Shown here: positions 54,500-62,656 of the stretch, one piece after another | How positions within the stretch are numbered: the stretch's first letter is position 1 | Layout: every line of letters begins with the position of its first letter | NCBI GenBank assembly: GCA_023404095.1 | Contig: JAEYDD010000032.1 | Coordinates: 172,417 to 236,416 of the forward strand | From: Pseudomonadota bacterium | GTDB lineage: Bacteria > Pseudomonadota > Alphaproteobacteria > Rhizobiales > Rhizobiaceae | Direction of reading: 5' to 3' | DNA: 64,000 bases | Translations under genes and position numbers: made by a program | The notes under the pieces: model-generated | Told to the model about the DNA's origin: nothing | Database searches by the model: none | The model's input: the letters and a program-made list of their open reading frames with translations, nothing else

Positions 54500-54715
54500 T
54501 TGACTTTCCGCCCGCTTTCCTGTTTATGCCGCGCATCTGCGACAAGTTCAGACACTTGAAGCCGCCGACTGGGACCCGTGAAGGTATAAAGAGATCCCGG
54601 AGGTCAACACCCGACAGCGCGAAGCGCCCTCGGGTGGTTTTTGGCTTTGCGTCTTGTTTTTGCCTGCAGATGCACCGACGTTTCCGGCACGCACGGAAAC
54701 AAGAAGGACGAAGCG
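54500..54715 (+). promoter_or_regulatory. ffh: Promoter and structured leader of ffh with terminator-like hairpin
   Basis: TTGACT (54500-54505), 17 bp, TTTATG (54523-54528) form a good promoter with a start near 54535. GGGA (54579-54582 region) can pair with TCCC before the second element. CACCCGA (54608-54614) and TCGGGTG (54630-54636) enclose a GCGC-GAA-GCGC inner stem and are followed by TTTTT, a full terminator 74 bp before the ffh ATG. It could act as an attenuator, or end a free RNA of about 108 nt. I recall an ffh leader RNA reported for Rhizobiales; whether this one belongs to it needs a model search. The rest of 54408-54715 holds no gene. Confidence 0.55.
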
Positions 54716-56287
54716 ATGTTTGAAACACTCCAGGACCGCCTTGGCGCCATCTTGAATGGCCTGACAGGCCGCGGCTCGCTCTCCGAGGCGGATGTCTCGG
54801 CGGCGCTGCGCGAGGTCCGTCGCGCGCTGCTAGAAGCGGACGTGGCGCTGGAAGTGGTGCGCTCCTTCACCGAAGCGGTGCGCGAGAAGGCGGTCGGCGC
54901 GGAAATCCTGAAGTCGATCAAGCCCGGCCAGATGGTCGTGAAAATCGTCCATGACGAGCTGGTTTCCATGCTCGGCTCGGAAGGCGTTTCGATCGACCTG
55001 AACGCAGCAGCGCCCGTCGTCATCATGATGGTCGGCCTGCAGGGCTCGGGCAAGACGACCACCTCGGGCAAGATCGCCAACCGGCTGAAGACGCGCGACA
55101 AGAAGAAGGTCCTGCTGGCCTCGCTCGACACGCGCCGTCCGGCAGCCCAGGAGCAATTGCGCCAGCTCGGCGTGCAGACCGGCATCGACACGCTGCCGAT
55201 CATTGCCGGCCAGTCGCCGACCGATATCGCCGCGCGCGCCGTGCAGGCCGCCAAGCTCGGCGGCCATGACGTCGTCATCCTCGACACCGCCGGCCGTACA
55301 CATATCGACGAGCCGCTGATGATGGAGATGGCGGAGATCAAGCGGAAGTCCAATCCGCACGAGATCCTGCTCGTCGCCGACGCACTGACCGGTCAGGACG
55401 CCGTCAACCTCGCCCGCAACTTCGACGAACGCGTCGGCATCACCGGCCTCGTGCTCACCCGCATGGACGGCGACGGCCGCGGCGGTGCGGCCCTTTCGAT
55501 GCGCGCCGTCACCGGCAAGCCGATCAAGCTGATCGGCGTCGGCGAGAAGATGGGCGAGCTGGAGGAATTCCACCCCCGCCGCGTCGCCGACCGAATCCTC
55601 GGCATGGGCGACATCGTCTCGCTCGTCGAGAAGGCGGCCGAGAACATTGACGCCGAGAAGGCGGCGGCGATGGCCGAGAAGATGGCGAAGGGCAAGTTCG
55701 ACCTGAACGACCTCGCCGATCAGCTCCGCCAGATGCAGAAGATGGGCGGCATGGGCGGCATTATGGGAATGATGCCCGGCATGGCCGGCATGAAGGACAA
55801 GATGGCCTCCGCCGGCCTCGACGACCGGATGTTCGGCCGCCAGCTTGCGATCATCTCCTCGATGACCAAGGCCGAGCGCGCCAATCCGGACATGCTCAAG
55901 CATTCCCGCAAGAAGCGCATCGCTGCCGGCTCCGGCACGGATGCCAGCGACATCAACAAGCTTCTGAAGATGCATCGCCAGATGGCGGACATGATGAAGA
56001 TGATGGGCGGCAAGAAAGGCGGCGGCCTGATGAAGCAGATGATGGGTGGCCTGGCCGGTAAGATGGGGCTTGGCGGCCTCGGCGGCGGCATGGGCGGCAT
56101 GCCCGACCTGTCGAAGCTCGACCCGAAGCAGCTGGAAGCCTTGCAGAAGCAGGCAGAGGCCGCGGGCCTCAAGCCGGGTGGCGGAATGCCGGGTCTCGGC
56201 GGCGGCGGCCTTCCCGGCCTTGGCGGAAAGCTGCCGGGCCTTGGCGGTGGATTCCCGGGATTGCCCGGCCTGCCGAAAAAGAAGTGA
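54716..56287 (+). CDS. ffh: Signal recognition particle protein Ffh
   Basis: A 523-residue SRP GTPase. The N domain and G1 GLQGSGKTT (107-115), DTAGRTHID and TRMDGDGRGG are followed by the Met-rich M domain that binds signal sequences and 4.5S RNA (from about 320). The last 90 residues are Gly/Pro/Leu-rich repeats (GGGLPGLGGKLPGL-like), an extension common in alphaproteobacteria. ATG 54716 begins MFETLQDRLG, the family start. Chorismate mutase follows after 7 bp. Confidence 0.97.
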   Translation: MFETLQDRLGAILNGLTGRGSLSEADVSAALREVRRALLEADVALEVVRSFTEAVREKAVGAEILKSIKPGQMVVKIVHDELVSMLGSEGVSIDLNAAAPVVIMMVGLQGSGKTTTSGKIANRLKTRDKKKVLLASLDTRRPAAQEQLRQLGVQTGIDTLPIIAGQSPTDIAARAVQAAKLGGHDVVILDTAGRTHIDEPLMMEMAEIKRKSNPHEILLVADALTGQDAVNLARNFDERVGITGLVLTRMDGDGRGGAALSMRAVTGKPIKLIGVGEKMGELEEFHPRRVADRILGMGDIVSLVEKAAENIDAEKAAAMAEKMAKGKFDLNDLADQLRQMQKMGGMGGIMGMMPGMAGMKDKMASAGLDDRMFGRQLAIISSMTKAERANPDMLKHSRKKRIAAGSGTDASDINKLLKMHRQMADMMKMMGGKKGGGLMKQMMGGLAGKMGLGGLGGGMGGMPDLSKLDPKQLEALQKQAEAAGLKPGGGMPGLGGGGLPGLGGKLPGLGGGFPGLPGLPKKK

Positions 56288-56294
56288 GGAAACG

Positions 56295-56618
56295 ATGATC
56301 GATCCGGAAATCAAGAAGCAGCTGGCTGAGTACCGCCAGTCGATCGACAACATCGATGCCGCCCTGGTCCACATCTTGGCCGAGCGTTTCCGCTGCACCA
56401 AGGCGGTCGGCGTACTCAAGGCCACCCACGATTTGCCGCCGGCCGACCCGGCGCGCGAGGAATACCAGATCGAACGCCTCCGCCGGCTGGCGAAGGATGC
56501 CAATCTGGATCCGGATTTCGCGGAGAAGTTTCTGAACTTCATCATCCGCGAGGTGATCCGGCATCATGAAGCCATCGCCGCCGATTTCAGCGGCTCGAAC
56601 AACCAGCATACCGCTTGA
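56295..56618 (+). CDS. Chorismate mutase (AroQ class)
   Basis: A 107-residue all-helical enzyme that converts chorismate to prephenate. IDNIDAALVHILAERFRCTKAVGVLK gives the Arg/Lys chorismate contacts, and EYQIERLRRLAKDANLD and IIREVIRHHE complete the domain. No dehydratase or dehydrogenase is fused. It is between ffh and rpsP in one operon, an order frequent in rhizobia. Confidence 0.92.
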   Translation: MIDPEIKKQLAEYRQSIDNIDAALVHILAERFRCTKAVGVLKATHDLPPADPAREEYQIERLRRLAKDANLDPDFAEKFLNFIIREVIRHHEAIAADFSGSNNQHTA

Positions 56619-56656
56619 AATCAAGCGGACCCTATTTCGCTCAAGGAGAAAAAGAA

Positions 56657-57022
56657 ATGTCCCTCAAGATCCGTCTCGCCCGTGGTGGTTCCAAGAAGCG
56701 CCCGTACTACCAGATCGTCGTTGCCGATGCCCGCAGCCCGCGCGACGGCCGCTTCCTCGAGAAGGTCGGCTCGTGGAACCCGATGCTCTCCAAGGAAGAT
56801 GCGAAGCGCATCGAACTGAACGAGGAGCGCATCAAGGAATGGCTCGCCAAGGGTGCGCAGCCGACCGACCGCGTCCTTCGCTTCCTGAACGAAGCCGGCC
56901 TTGCCAAGCGCGACGCCCGCAACAACCCGGAAAAGGCAAAGCCGGGCAAGAAGGCGCTCGAGCGCGTTGCGGAGAAGAAGCAGAAGGCTGAAGACGCCGC
57001 TGCTGCTGCCGCTGCCGAGTAA
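56657..57022 (+). CDS. rpsP: 30S ribosomal protein bS16
   Basis: A 121-residue protein with the S16 core MSLKIRLARGGSKKRPYY and DARSPRDGRFLEKVGSWNP. A tail of about 40 Lys/Ala/Glu residues extends past the usual roughly 80-residue length, as is typical of alphaproteobacteria. GGAGAAAAAG precedes ATG 56657. First ribosomal gene of rpsP-rimM-trmD. Confidence 0.97.
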   Translation: MSLKIRLARGGSKKRPYYQIVVADARSPRDGRFLEKVGSWNPMLSKEDAKRIELNEERIKEWLAKGAQPTDRVLRFLNEAGLAKRDARNNPEKAKPGKKALERVAEKKQKAEDAAAAAAAE

Positions 57023-57043
57023 TCCCGGTCAGATTAATGACGG

Positions 57044-57076
57044 GCGGGCGGCGTGTCTCATGTCGCCCGCTTTTGT
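57044..57076 (+). terminator. Terminator or attenuator between rpsP and rimM
   Basis: GCGGGCG (57044-57050), a 13-nt loop, CGCCCGC (57064-57070) and then TTTTGTTTT. Inside the operon this would lower expression of rimM and trmD relative to rpsP, as in other bacteria where the ribosomal protein is made in excess. Confidence 0.7.
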
Positions 57077-57121
57077 TTTGTCTCCCGCTTTTCCTGTTTG
57101 AGTGTTGGCCGGATCGGATTG

Positions 57122-57694
57122 ATGACCAAGCTTCAGAATCCCGTGCTGATGGGAACGATCGGCGCAGCGCAGGGCCTGCGCGGCGAAGTCCGCGTCAAGT
57201 CCTATACGCTCGACCCCAGTGCGCTCGGCGACTACGGACATCTTCACAGCGAGGATGGCCGTGTCTTTGAAATCCTCGAGGTCCGCGAGGCCAAGAATCT
57301 CGCCATCGTCCGCTTTCGAGGCGTCAACGACCGCAATGCCGCAGAGGCGCTACGCGGGCTCGACCTGTTCATCGAACGCGACAAGCTGCCGGACGAGGAA
57401 CTGGACGACGACGAGTTCTACTATGCCGACCTCGAGGGACTCGAGGCCGTGGACGGCGCCGGCCACAACCACGGCGTGGTCAGCGGCATCTTCGATTTCG
57501 GAGCCGGCAACCTCTTGGAACTCAAGGGGCCGGGCAAGCGGCCAGTGCTCATACCGTTTTCCGAAGCGGCCGTGCTGGAAATCGATTTCGAGAACGGCCG
57601 CCTGCTGATCGACCCGGTGGCGGCCGGGCTCGACGGCGAGGACGAGGATGGTCCGGGCAGCCGCAAGCGTCGGCCGCCGCGCGAGGAGGAATGA
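57122..57694 (+). CDS. rimM: 16S rRNA processing protein RimM
   Basis: A 190-residue assembly factor for the 30S head. The N-terminal domain starts LMGTIGAAQGLRGEVRVKSYT, and the PRC-barrel begins near residue 95 (DDEFYYADLEGLEAV). The acidic-to-basic C-terminal tail is variable. ATG 57122 is preferred over the longer frame. It ends 2 bp before the trmD GTG start. Confidence 0.94.
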   Translation: MTKLQNPVLMGTIGAAQGLRGEVRVKSYTLDPSALGDYGHLHSEDGRVFEILEVREAKNLAIVRFRGVNDRNAAEALRGLDLFIERDKLPDEELDDDEFYYADLEGLEAVDGAGHNHGVVSGIFDFGAGNLLELKGPGKRPVLIPFSEAAVLEIDFENGRLLIDPVAAGLDGEDEDGPGSRKRRPPREEE

Positions 57695-57695
57695 C

Positions 57696-58394
57696 GTGGC
57701 TTTCCGCGCCACCATCCTGACGCTCTACCCCGAGATGTTTCCGGGTTTTCTCGGCCAGTCGCTGTCCGGCAAGGCGCTGGCGCGCGGCGACTGGGTGCTG
57801 GAAACGGTGCAGATCCGCGACTTCGCCACCGATCGCCATCGCACGGTCGACGATACCCCGGCCGGCGGCGGCGCCGGCATGGTGCTGAAGCCCGACGTGC
57901 TGGCGCAGGCGATCGACCATGCCGCGCCGCAGGATGACCCGCGTCCCCGATTGCTGATGAGCCCGCGCGGCCGCCCCTTGACACAGGGCCGCGTCCGCGA
58001 GCTTGCAGCCGGCGAAGGAGCGGTGATCGTCTGCGGCCGCTTCGAAGGCGTGGACCAGCGCGTAATCGATGCGCGCGGGCTGGAGGAGGTCTCCATCGGC
58101 GATTACATCCTGTCCGGCGGCGAGCCGGCGGCAATGATCCTGCTGGACGCGATCGTGCGCATCCTGCCGGGTGTGATGGGCAATGCGCTTTCCGGCATCC
58201 ATGAGAGTTTCGAGGGCGGACTGCTGGAGCATCCGCACTACACCCGCCCGCCGGTGTGGGAAGGCAGGGAGATACCGGCCGTCCTGACCTCCGGCCATCA
58301 CGGCGAGATCAAGAAATGGCGGCAGGCCGAGGCGCGTCGGCTGACCGAGGCACGCCGCCCGGACCTGATCGCCCGTCAACCGGTGACGAAGTAG
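57696..58394 (+). CDS. trmD: tRNA (guanine-N1)-methyltransferase
   Basis: A 232-residue SPOUT enzyme that methylates G37 of tRNAs. ILTLYPEMFPGFL start, LLMSPRGRPLTQ, CGRFEGVDQR and SIGDYILSGGEPAAM form the trefoil-knot SAM site. The start is GTG 57696, after GAGGAGG. Its 3' end overlaps the convergent TauE gene by 19 bp. Confidence 0.95.
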   Translation: MAFRATILTLYPEMFPGFLGQSLSGKALARGDWVLETVQIRDFATDRHRTVDDTPAGGGAGMVLKPDVLAQAIDHAAPQDDPRPRLLMSPRGRPLTQGRVRELAAGEGAVIVCGRFEGVDQRVIDARGLEEVSIGDYILSGGEPAAMILLDAIVRILPGVMGNALSGIHESFEGGLLEHPHYTRPPVWEGREIPAVLTSGHHGEIKKWRQAEARRLTEARRPDLIARQPVTK

Positions 58395-59122
58395 TAGATC
58401 GTCAGCATCGCGCCGACCGCAACGACCAGCGCGCGGATGATGTTCTGCGGCACGCGCCGGGCGACCCAGACGCCGGAATAGCCACCTATCGCACCCGCCG
58501 GAACCATGACGGCCGCCTGCGGCCAGCCGACGACATCGCCGCTGGCGAAGACGGCAATGGCGACGCCGGCGATCACCATGGCAAGGAAGTTCTTCAGAGC
58601 ATTCAGCCGATGATAGTCCCCGCCCTTGGAAAGGCCGAGCACGGCGAGCGTCATGATGCCCATGCCCGCGCCGAAGAAGCCGCCATAGATCGAGGTTGCG
58701 AATTGGCCGACGAGCCCGAGCGGACCGATCGGCTTTTCAGCGTGCAAATGCTTCGGTCGCAGAAGCGGACCGGCAGCAAAGATCGCGGTCGCGGCAAGCA
58801 GGAGCCAGGGTACGAGCGCGCGGAAGCCGGGATTGGACATGGAAAGCAGCAGCAGCGCACCGGCCAAACCGCCGACGAGCGATAGCCCGCCGACCACCAT
58901 TGCCTCCTTCCAGTCCGCGCGGATTTCCTTCCAGTAGGCCAGTGCGGAAGTGACGTAGCCCGGAAACTGTGTGATTGAGGACGTCGCATTCGCCATGATC
59001 GGCGGCAGGCCGGTCAGCGTCATGGCGCCAAACGTCAGAAAGGTCCCACCACCGGCAATGGCGTTGACCACACCCGACATGAAGCCGGCCACGAACAATA
59101 GCGCCGCATCGGCGATCGACAT
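58376..59122 (-). CDS. TauE/SafE family anion exporter
   Basis: A 248-residue membrane protein with about eight hydrophobic helices. FMSGVVNAIAGGGTFLTFGAM and the repeat FFGAGMGIMTLAVLGLSKGGDYHRLNALKN are the two pseudo-symmetric TauE motifs. Members export sulfite or sulfoacetate-type anions. AGGAGGAT precedes ATG 59122. It is antisense in the gap between trmD and rplS, interrupting the usual rpsP-rimM-trmD-rplS order. Confidence 0.88.
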   Translation of the reverse strand: MSIADAALLFVAGFMSGVVNAIAGGGTFLTFGAMTLTGLPPIMANATSSITQFPGYVTSALAYWKEIRADWKEAMVVGGLSLVGGLAGALLLLSMSNPGFRALVPWLLLAATAIFAAGPLLRPKHLHAEKPIGPLGLVGQFATSIYGGFFGAGMGIMTLAVLGLSKGGDYHRLNALKNFLAMVIAGVAIAVFASGDVVGWPQAAVMVPAGAIGGYSGVWVARRVPQNIIRALVVAVGAMLTIYYFVTG

Positions 59123-59424
59123 GCTGATCCTCCTCCTGGCAGCTTAAATGGGCCGCCATCTCCTCCGACATCGGCTGATATCGGGGGCGGCGCCGATCCG
59201 CAATCCTTACGAAAGCCGAAATGAACAGCGATTTCTGGCCGGCTACTGATGACAAGCGCTGTCGAATGGTGTATTGCGCGCACGGTTTTGGGATCATCCC
59301 GGAAAAGCCGCAAGCAAAGAATGGCGAAACCGCTCCTGTCCGGCAACGGACATAACCCCGAGGTTCAACCAAGGGAGAAGGCCGAGCGCTCTGGCTGTTT
59401 GAGAAAAACGTAAAGGTTAGACCG
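59123..59424 (+). promoter_or_regulatory. rplS: Divergent spacer with rplS promoter and leader
   Basis: 302 bp without a gene. ATGACA (59249-59254), 17 bp, TATTGC (59272-59277) form a plausible rplS promoter, giving a leader of about 140 nt. In it GGGAT and ATCCC around one C, flanked by GGTTTT and AAAAGCC, can fold into a hairpin. Autogenous control of ribosomal genes often uses such leaders, but no known L19 motif was recognised. Confidence 0.4.
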
Positions 59425-59943
59425 ATGAACATCATTCAGCAGCTCGAGGCCGAACAGGCCGCCAAGATTGCCGCCAAGCGCACCCTTCCGGAATTCTCCC
59501 CGGGCGACACGGTTCGCGTCAACGTCCGCGTGACGGAAGGCACCCGTACCCGCGTACAGGCCTATGAAGGCGTCTGCATCGCCCGCTCCGGCGGCGGCCT
59601 CAACGAGAGCTTCACCGTTCGCAAGATCTCCTACGGCGAAGGCGTCGAGCGCGTATTCCCCGTCTACTCCCCGCTGGTCGAGGGCGTGGAAGTCGTCCGC
59701 CGCGGTAAGGTCCGCCGCGCCAAGCTGTACTACCTGCGCGATCGTCGCGGCAAGTCGGCTCGTATCGTCGAGAACACCGGCACGCGCGCCCGCAAGCTGA
59801 ACGACGCCGAGCGCGCAGCCGTTGCCGAGGAAAAGGCACGCCTGGAAGCCGAGAAGGTAGCGGCAGCACAGGCTCTTGCCGCCGAGAAGGCAGCAGCAGA
59901 GGCAGCCGAAGCCGCAAAGGCAGCGGAAGCAGCCACCGAATAA
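59425..59943 (+). CDS. rplS: 50S ribosomal protein bL19
   Basis: A 172-residue protein. The L19 core (MNIIQQLEAEQ, PEFSPGDTVRVNVRV, RTRVQAYEGVCIARSG, RRGKVRRAKLYYLRDRRGKSARI) is followed by a 50-residue Ala/Glu/Lys coil, so it is longer than the usual 115-130. It sits at the 30S/50S interface. AAGG precedes ATG 59425. It has its own promoter because of the inserted TauE gene. Confidence 0.97.
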   Translation: MNIIQQLEAEQAAKIAAKRTLPEFSPGDTVRVNVRVTEGTRTRVQAYEGVCIARSGGGLNESFTVRKISYGEGVERVFPVYSPLVEGVEVVRRGKVRRAKLYYLRDRRGKSARIVENTGTRARKLNDAERAAVAEEKARLEAEKVAAAQALAAEKAAAEAAEAAKAAEAATE

Positions 59944-59968
59944 GGCGCGGTTCCACTTATCCTTTAGA

Positions 59969-59998
59969 GCCGTCGGGAGCGATCCCGGCGGCTTTTTC
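59969..59998 (+). terminator. rplS: Rho-independent terminator of rplS
   Basis: GCCGTCGGGA, GCGA and TCCCGGCGGC form a 10-bp stem (one G-U) followed by TTTTT. It lies 26 bp after the stop. Confidence 0.9.
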
Positions 59999-60138
59999 GT
60001 ATGCGCGTCATGGAGACTGCGATCAAGGCTCTGGAGCAAAGCCGATCGCCGGCTGACCACGATTTTGGCATGAACCTGCTTGCCAGCGGCGATTGAACTG
60101 TGACAGTTTTCGCTCGCCATATTTTCTGGAGAATTGCC

Positions 60139-60951
60139 ATGTTTTCCCGCCGCACCTTCCTTGCCGGGCTCTCCGCCCTTGCCCTGATGCCCCTGACCCT
60201 GACGCCTCTGGCAGCCACCGCGGCCGAATTGCCCGACCTCGGCGGCAAGACCGTCGTCGTCGTCACCGAAAACGCCTATCCGCCGCTGCAGTTCGTCGAC
60301 CCAAAGTCCGGCGAGCAGATCGGCTGGGAATACGACGCGATGAACGAGATCGCCAAGCGGCTGAATTTCAAGGTCGAGTACCAGAACACGAGCTGGGATG
60401 CGATGATCCAGGCCGTGCATGACGGCCAGTACCAGATCGGCATGACCGGGATCACCATCAAGGACGACCGCAAGGAAAAGGTCGACTTCTCCGATCCCTA
60501 CATGCGCTCGCAACAGTTCATGCTCGTGCGCGGCGATGAGAACCGCTTCACCGACGCCAAGACCTTCGCCGCCTTCAGCGACGGTCTCGTCGGCGCGCAG
60601 CCCGGTACCTCGCCGTTCTATGCGGCCGTCTACGAAATCCTCGACGGCAACGAACAGAACCCGCGCATCAAGCTGTTCGAGACCTTCGGCGCCACGGTGC
60701 AGGCGCTCAAGGCCGGCGACGTGGATCTGGTGTTGACCGACAGCGTTGCGGCCAAGGGCTATGTCGATGCCTCCGAAGGCAAGCTGAAAGTCGTGGGCGA
60801 GCCGCTCGGCACCGAGGACTTCGGCTTCATCTTCCCGAAGGGCTCCGATCTCGTGGCCCCCGTCAATGCCGCGATCGCCGCACTGAAGGCGGACGGCACG
60901 CTCGACGCGCTGAACAAGAAGTGGTTCCTCGATTACAAGATGGGTCAGTAA
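60139..60951 (+). CDS. Amino-acid ABC transporter, periplasmic binding protein
   Basis: A 270-residue receptor of the polar amino acid family (SBP type 3). ATG 60139 follows CTGGAG. The signal peptide opens MFSRRTFLAGL, whose Arg pair makes Tat export possible; cleavage near ATA-A. VTENAYPPLQFVD, GMTGITIKDDRKEKVDFSDPY and GAQPGTSPFY are the ligand-site motifs. Exact amino acid unknown. The permease follows after 7 bp. Confidence 0.9.
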   Translation: MFSRRTFLAGLSALALMPLTLTPLAATAAELPDLGGKTVVVVTENAYPPLQFVDPKSGEQIGWEYDAMNEIAKRLNFKVEYQNTSWDAMIQAVHDGQYQIGMTGITIKDDRKEKVDFSDPYMRSQQFMLVRGDENRFTDAKTFAAFSDGLVGAQPGTSPFYAAVYEILDGNEQNPRIKLFETFGATVQALKAGDVDLVLTDSVAAKGYVDASEGKLKVVGEPLGTEDFGFIFPKGSDLVAPVNAAIAALKADGTLDALNKKWFLDYKMGQ

Positions 60952-60958
60952 GACCTGC

Positions 60959-61780
60959 ATGGCATCGACGTCCGAGCATTCCGGATCGACGAAGGGCGAC
61001 TATCCCTGGTGGCTGGTCGCCCTTGTCGTGATCGCCCTCGCCATTGCCGTGGTGATCGCGGCAAACGAGATCTACACGCAGGTCTTCGCGGTGATCCTGA
61101 AGGGCCTGTGGGTGACGATCTTCGTCACGGTCGTCGGGTTCACGCTGGCGACGCTGCTCGGGCTGGGCGTGGCGCTGCTGGGTCTTTCCGACAGTGCTGT
61201 TGCACGGCAGTTCGCCCGGTTCTACACGGAAGTCATCCGCGGCGTGCCGATCCTCGTCCTGCTCTTCTACGTCGCCTTCGTGGGGGCCCCGGCGCTGGTG
61301 GCGCTGGCCAATTTCGTCGCGACGCCGCTCGTCACCGCAGGTTATGTCGAGCCCTTCCTCGTGCGCGACGTCTCTCTCATGTGGCGGGCGATCATCGCGC
61401 TGATGATCGGCTATTCCGCTTTCATCGGCGAGGTATTCCGCGCAGGCATCCAGTCAGTCGACAAGGGGCAGGTCGAAGCCGCCAAGGCCTTGGGGCTGTC
61501 GCGCTACCAGCGTTTCCGGCTCGTGATCTTCCCGCAGGCGATCCGGGTCATCCTGCCGCCGCTCGGCAACGACTTCGTGGCGATGGTGAAGGACTCCTCC
61601 CTGGTATCCGTGCTCGGCGTTTCCGACATCACCCAGATGGCCAAGGTCTATGCCTCGGGCTCCTTCCGCTTCTTCGAGACCTATTCGATCGTCGCCTATG
61701 TATACCTGATCCTGACGGTCGGGCTATCCTTGGCGCTGCGCGGTCTGGAGAAGCGCCTGCGGAAAGGGTTCGAGCGATGA
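60959..61780 (+). CDS. Amino-acid ABC transporter, permease
   Basis: A 273-residue inner-membrane protein of the HisM/GlnP group. TEVIRGVPILVLLFYVAF and the EAA loop VEAAKALGLSRYQRFRLVIFPQAIR are clear. It has about six hydrophobic helices. No ATP-binding gene follows; the next gene is a methyltransferase. The transporter must borrow an ATPase or have one elsewhere in the genome. Confidence 0.92.
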   Translation: MASTSEHSGSTKGDYPWWLVALVVIALAIAVVIAANEIYTQVFAVILKGLWVTIFVTVVGFTLATLLGLGVALLGLSDSAVARQFARFYTEVIRGVPILVLLFYVAFVGAPALVALANFVATPLVTAGYVEPFLVRDVSLMWRAIIALMIGYSAFIGEVFRAGIQSVDKGQVEAAKALGLSRYQRFRLVIFPQAIRVILPPLGNDFVAMVKDSSLVSVLGVSDITQMAKVYASGSFRFFETYSIVAYVYLILTVGLSLALRGLEKRLRKGFER

Positions 61781-62409
61781 GCGAACGGAAAAGCGAAGCG
61801 TTGGGCCGGGTCTATGCCGCCCGCACTGCCGACGAACTTTCCGCGGCCTATTCGGCGTGGTCGAACGTCTACGATCAGGAGACGGCTGTCGCAGGGTACT
61901 GTCTGCCCTTCGTCATAGGCAGCTGGGTCGCCCGGCATGTGCCGGCAGATGCGAGACCGCTTTTGGATGCAGGCTGCGGCACCGGGCTGTCTGGTCCCTA
62001 TCTGCAAGCGCTCGGTTATCGTGACATCGAGGGCCTCGACATGTCCGAGGAAATGCTGGCGATAGCAGCCGGACGTTCCTGCTATTCCAGCCTGAAGATC
62101 GGCACGCTCGGGCAAAAGCTGCCTTGGCCCGATGGCTATTTCTCCGCCTTTTTCTGCACCGGCGTTTTCACGGAAGGGCACGCACCCGCATCTGCTCTCG
62201 AGGAGCTCGTGCGGATAACGCGTAGGGGTGGACATGCGATCTTCACCGTGCGGGACGTGGTGCTGGAGGAAGGCGGGTTCACGAGAGCCTTTGAAGCGCT
62301 GGAAAGCGTCGGTCGCTGGCGGCCCGTGGAGGCAAGTGCGCCGTTTCGAGCTTTCGCCGTGGCCGAGCCGGACGTGCTCGTCCGAGCCTTCGTGTTCGAG
62401 GTCCTGTGA
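61777..62409 (+). CDS. Class I SAM-dependent methyltransferase (WBSCR27-like)
   Basis: A 210-residue protein. SAM motif I LLDAGCGTGLSGPYL is at 62-76, followed by EGLDMSEEML. ATG 61777 overlaps the permease stop by 4 bp, which decides the start and points to co-translation. The N-terminal SAAYSAWSNVYDQE is seen in small-molecule methyltransferases of the UbiE/WBSCR27 sort. Its substrate might be related to the transported compound, but nothing in the sequence shows it. Confidence 0.82.
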   Translation: MSERKSEALGRVYAARTADELSAAYSAWSNVYDQETAVAGYCLPFVIGSWVARHVPADARPLLDAGCGTGLSGPYLQALGYRDIEGLDMSEEMLAIAAGRSCYSSLKIGTLGQKLPWPDGYFSAFFCTGVFTEGHAPASALEELVRITRRGGHAIFTVRDVVLEEGGFTRAFEALESVGRWRPVEASAPFRAFAVAEPDVLVRAFVFEVL

Positions 62410-62601
62410 GCGCGATCGGCGGTTAATCTCACCGATTGCCCGGTTGTCAAAAAATTGATATGTGCTGGCCATGGAATCCAAATTCGCATGCACCGGTGCG
62501 CGTATTTTTGTACTGCAGGACCATAAGCGCCTGCCGGTACGCTTTTTCGCGCGTGTATGCGGGGCGCTTACCAGCCGCCTGGGCTGATCGCCGGGACCCG
62601 C

Positions 62602-62624
62602 GCGGCGGGAGAGCCGCATTTTTT
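62602..62624 (+). terminator. Terminator-like hairpin in the leuC leader
   Basis: GCGGC, GGGAGA and GCCGC form a 5-bp GC stem followed after one A by TTTTTT. It lies 33 bp before the leuC ATG and 190 bp after the methyltransferase stop. It could end the upstream operon or attenuate leuC. No leucine-rich leader peptide was found. Confidence 0.45.
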
Positions 62625-62656
62625 CCATTTCCTTCGCATCACACGGATGAAGAGCC

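Noticed and set aside
54535..54660. 4.5S SRP RNA gene next to ffh
   Set aside because: The conserved GGAAG-tetraloop and asymmetric loop sequence are absent.
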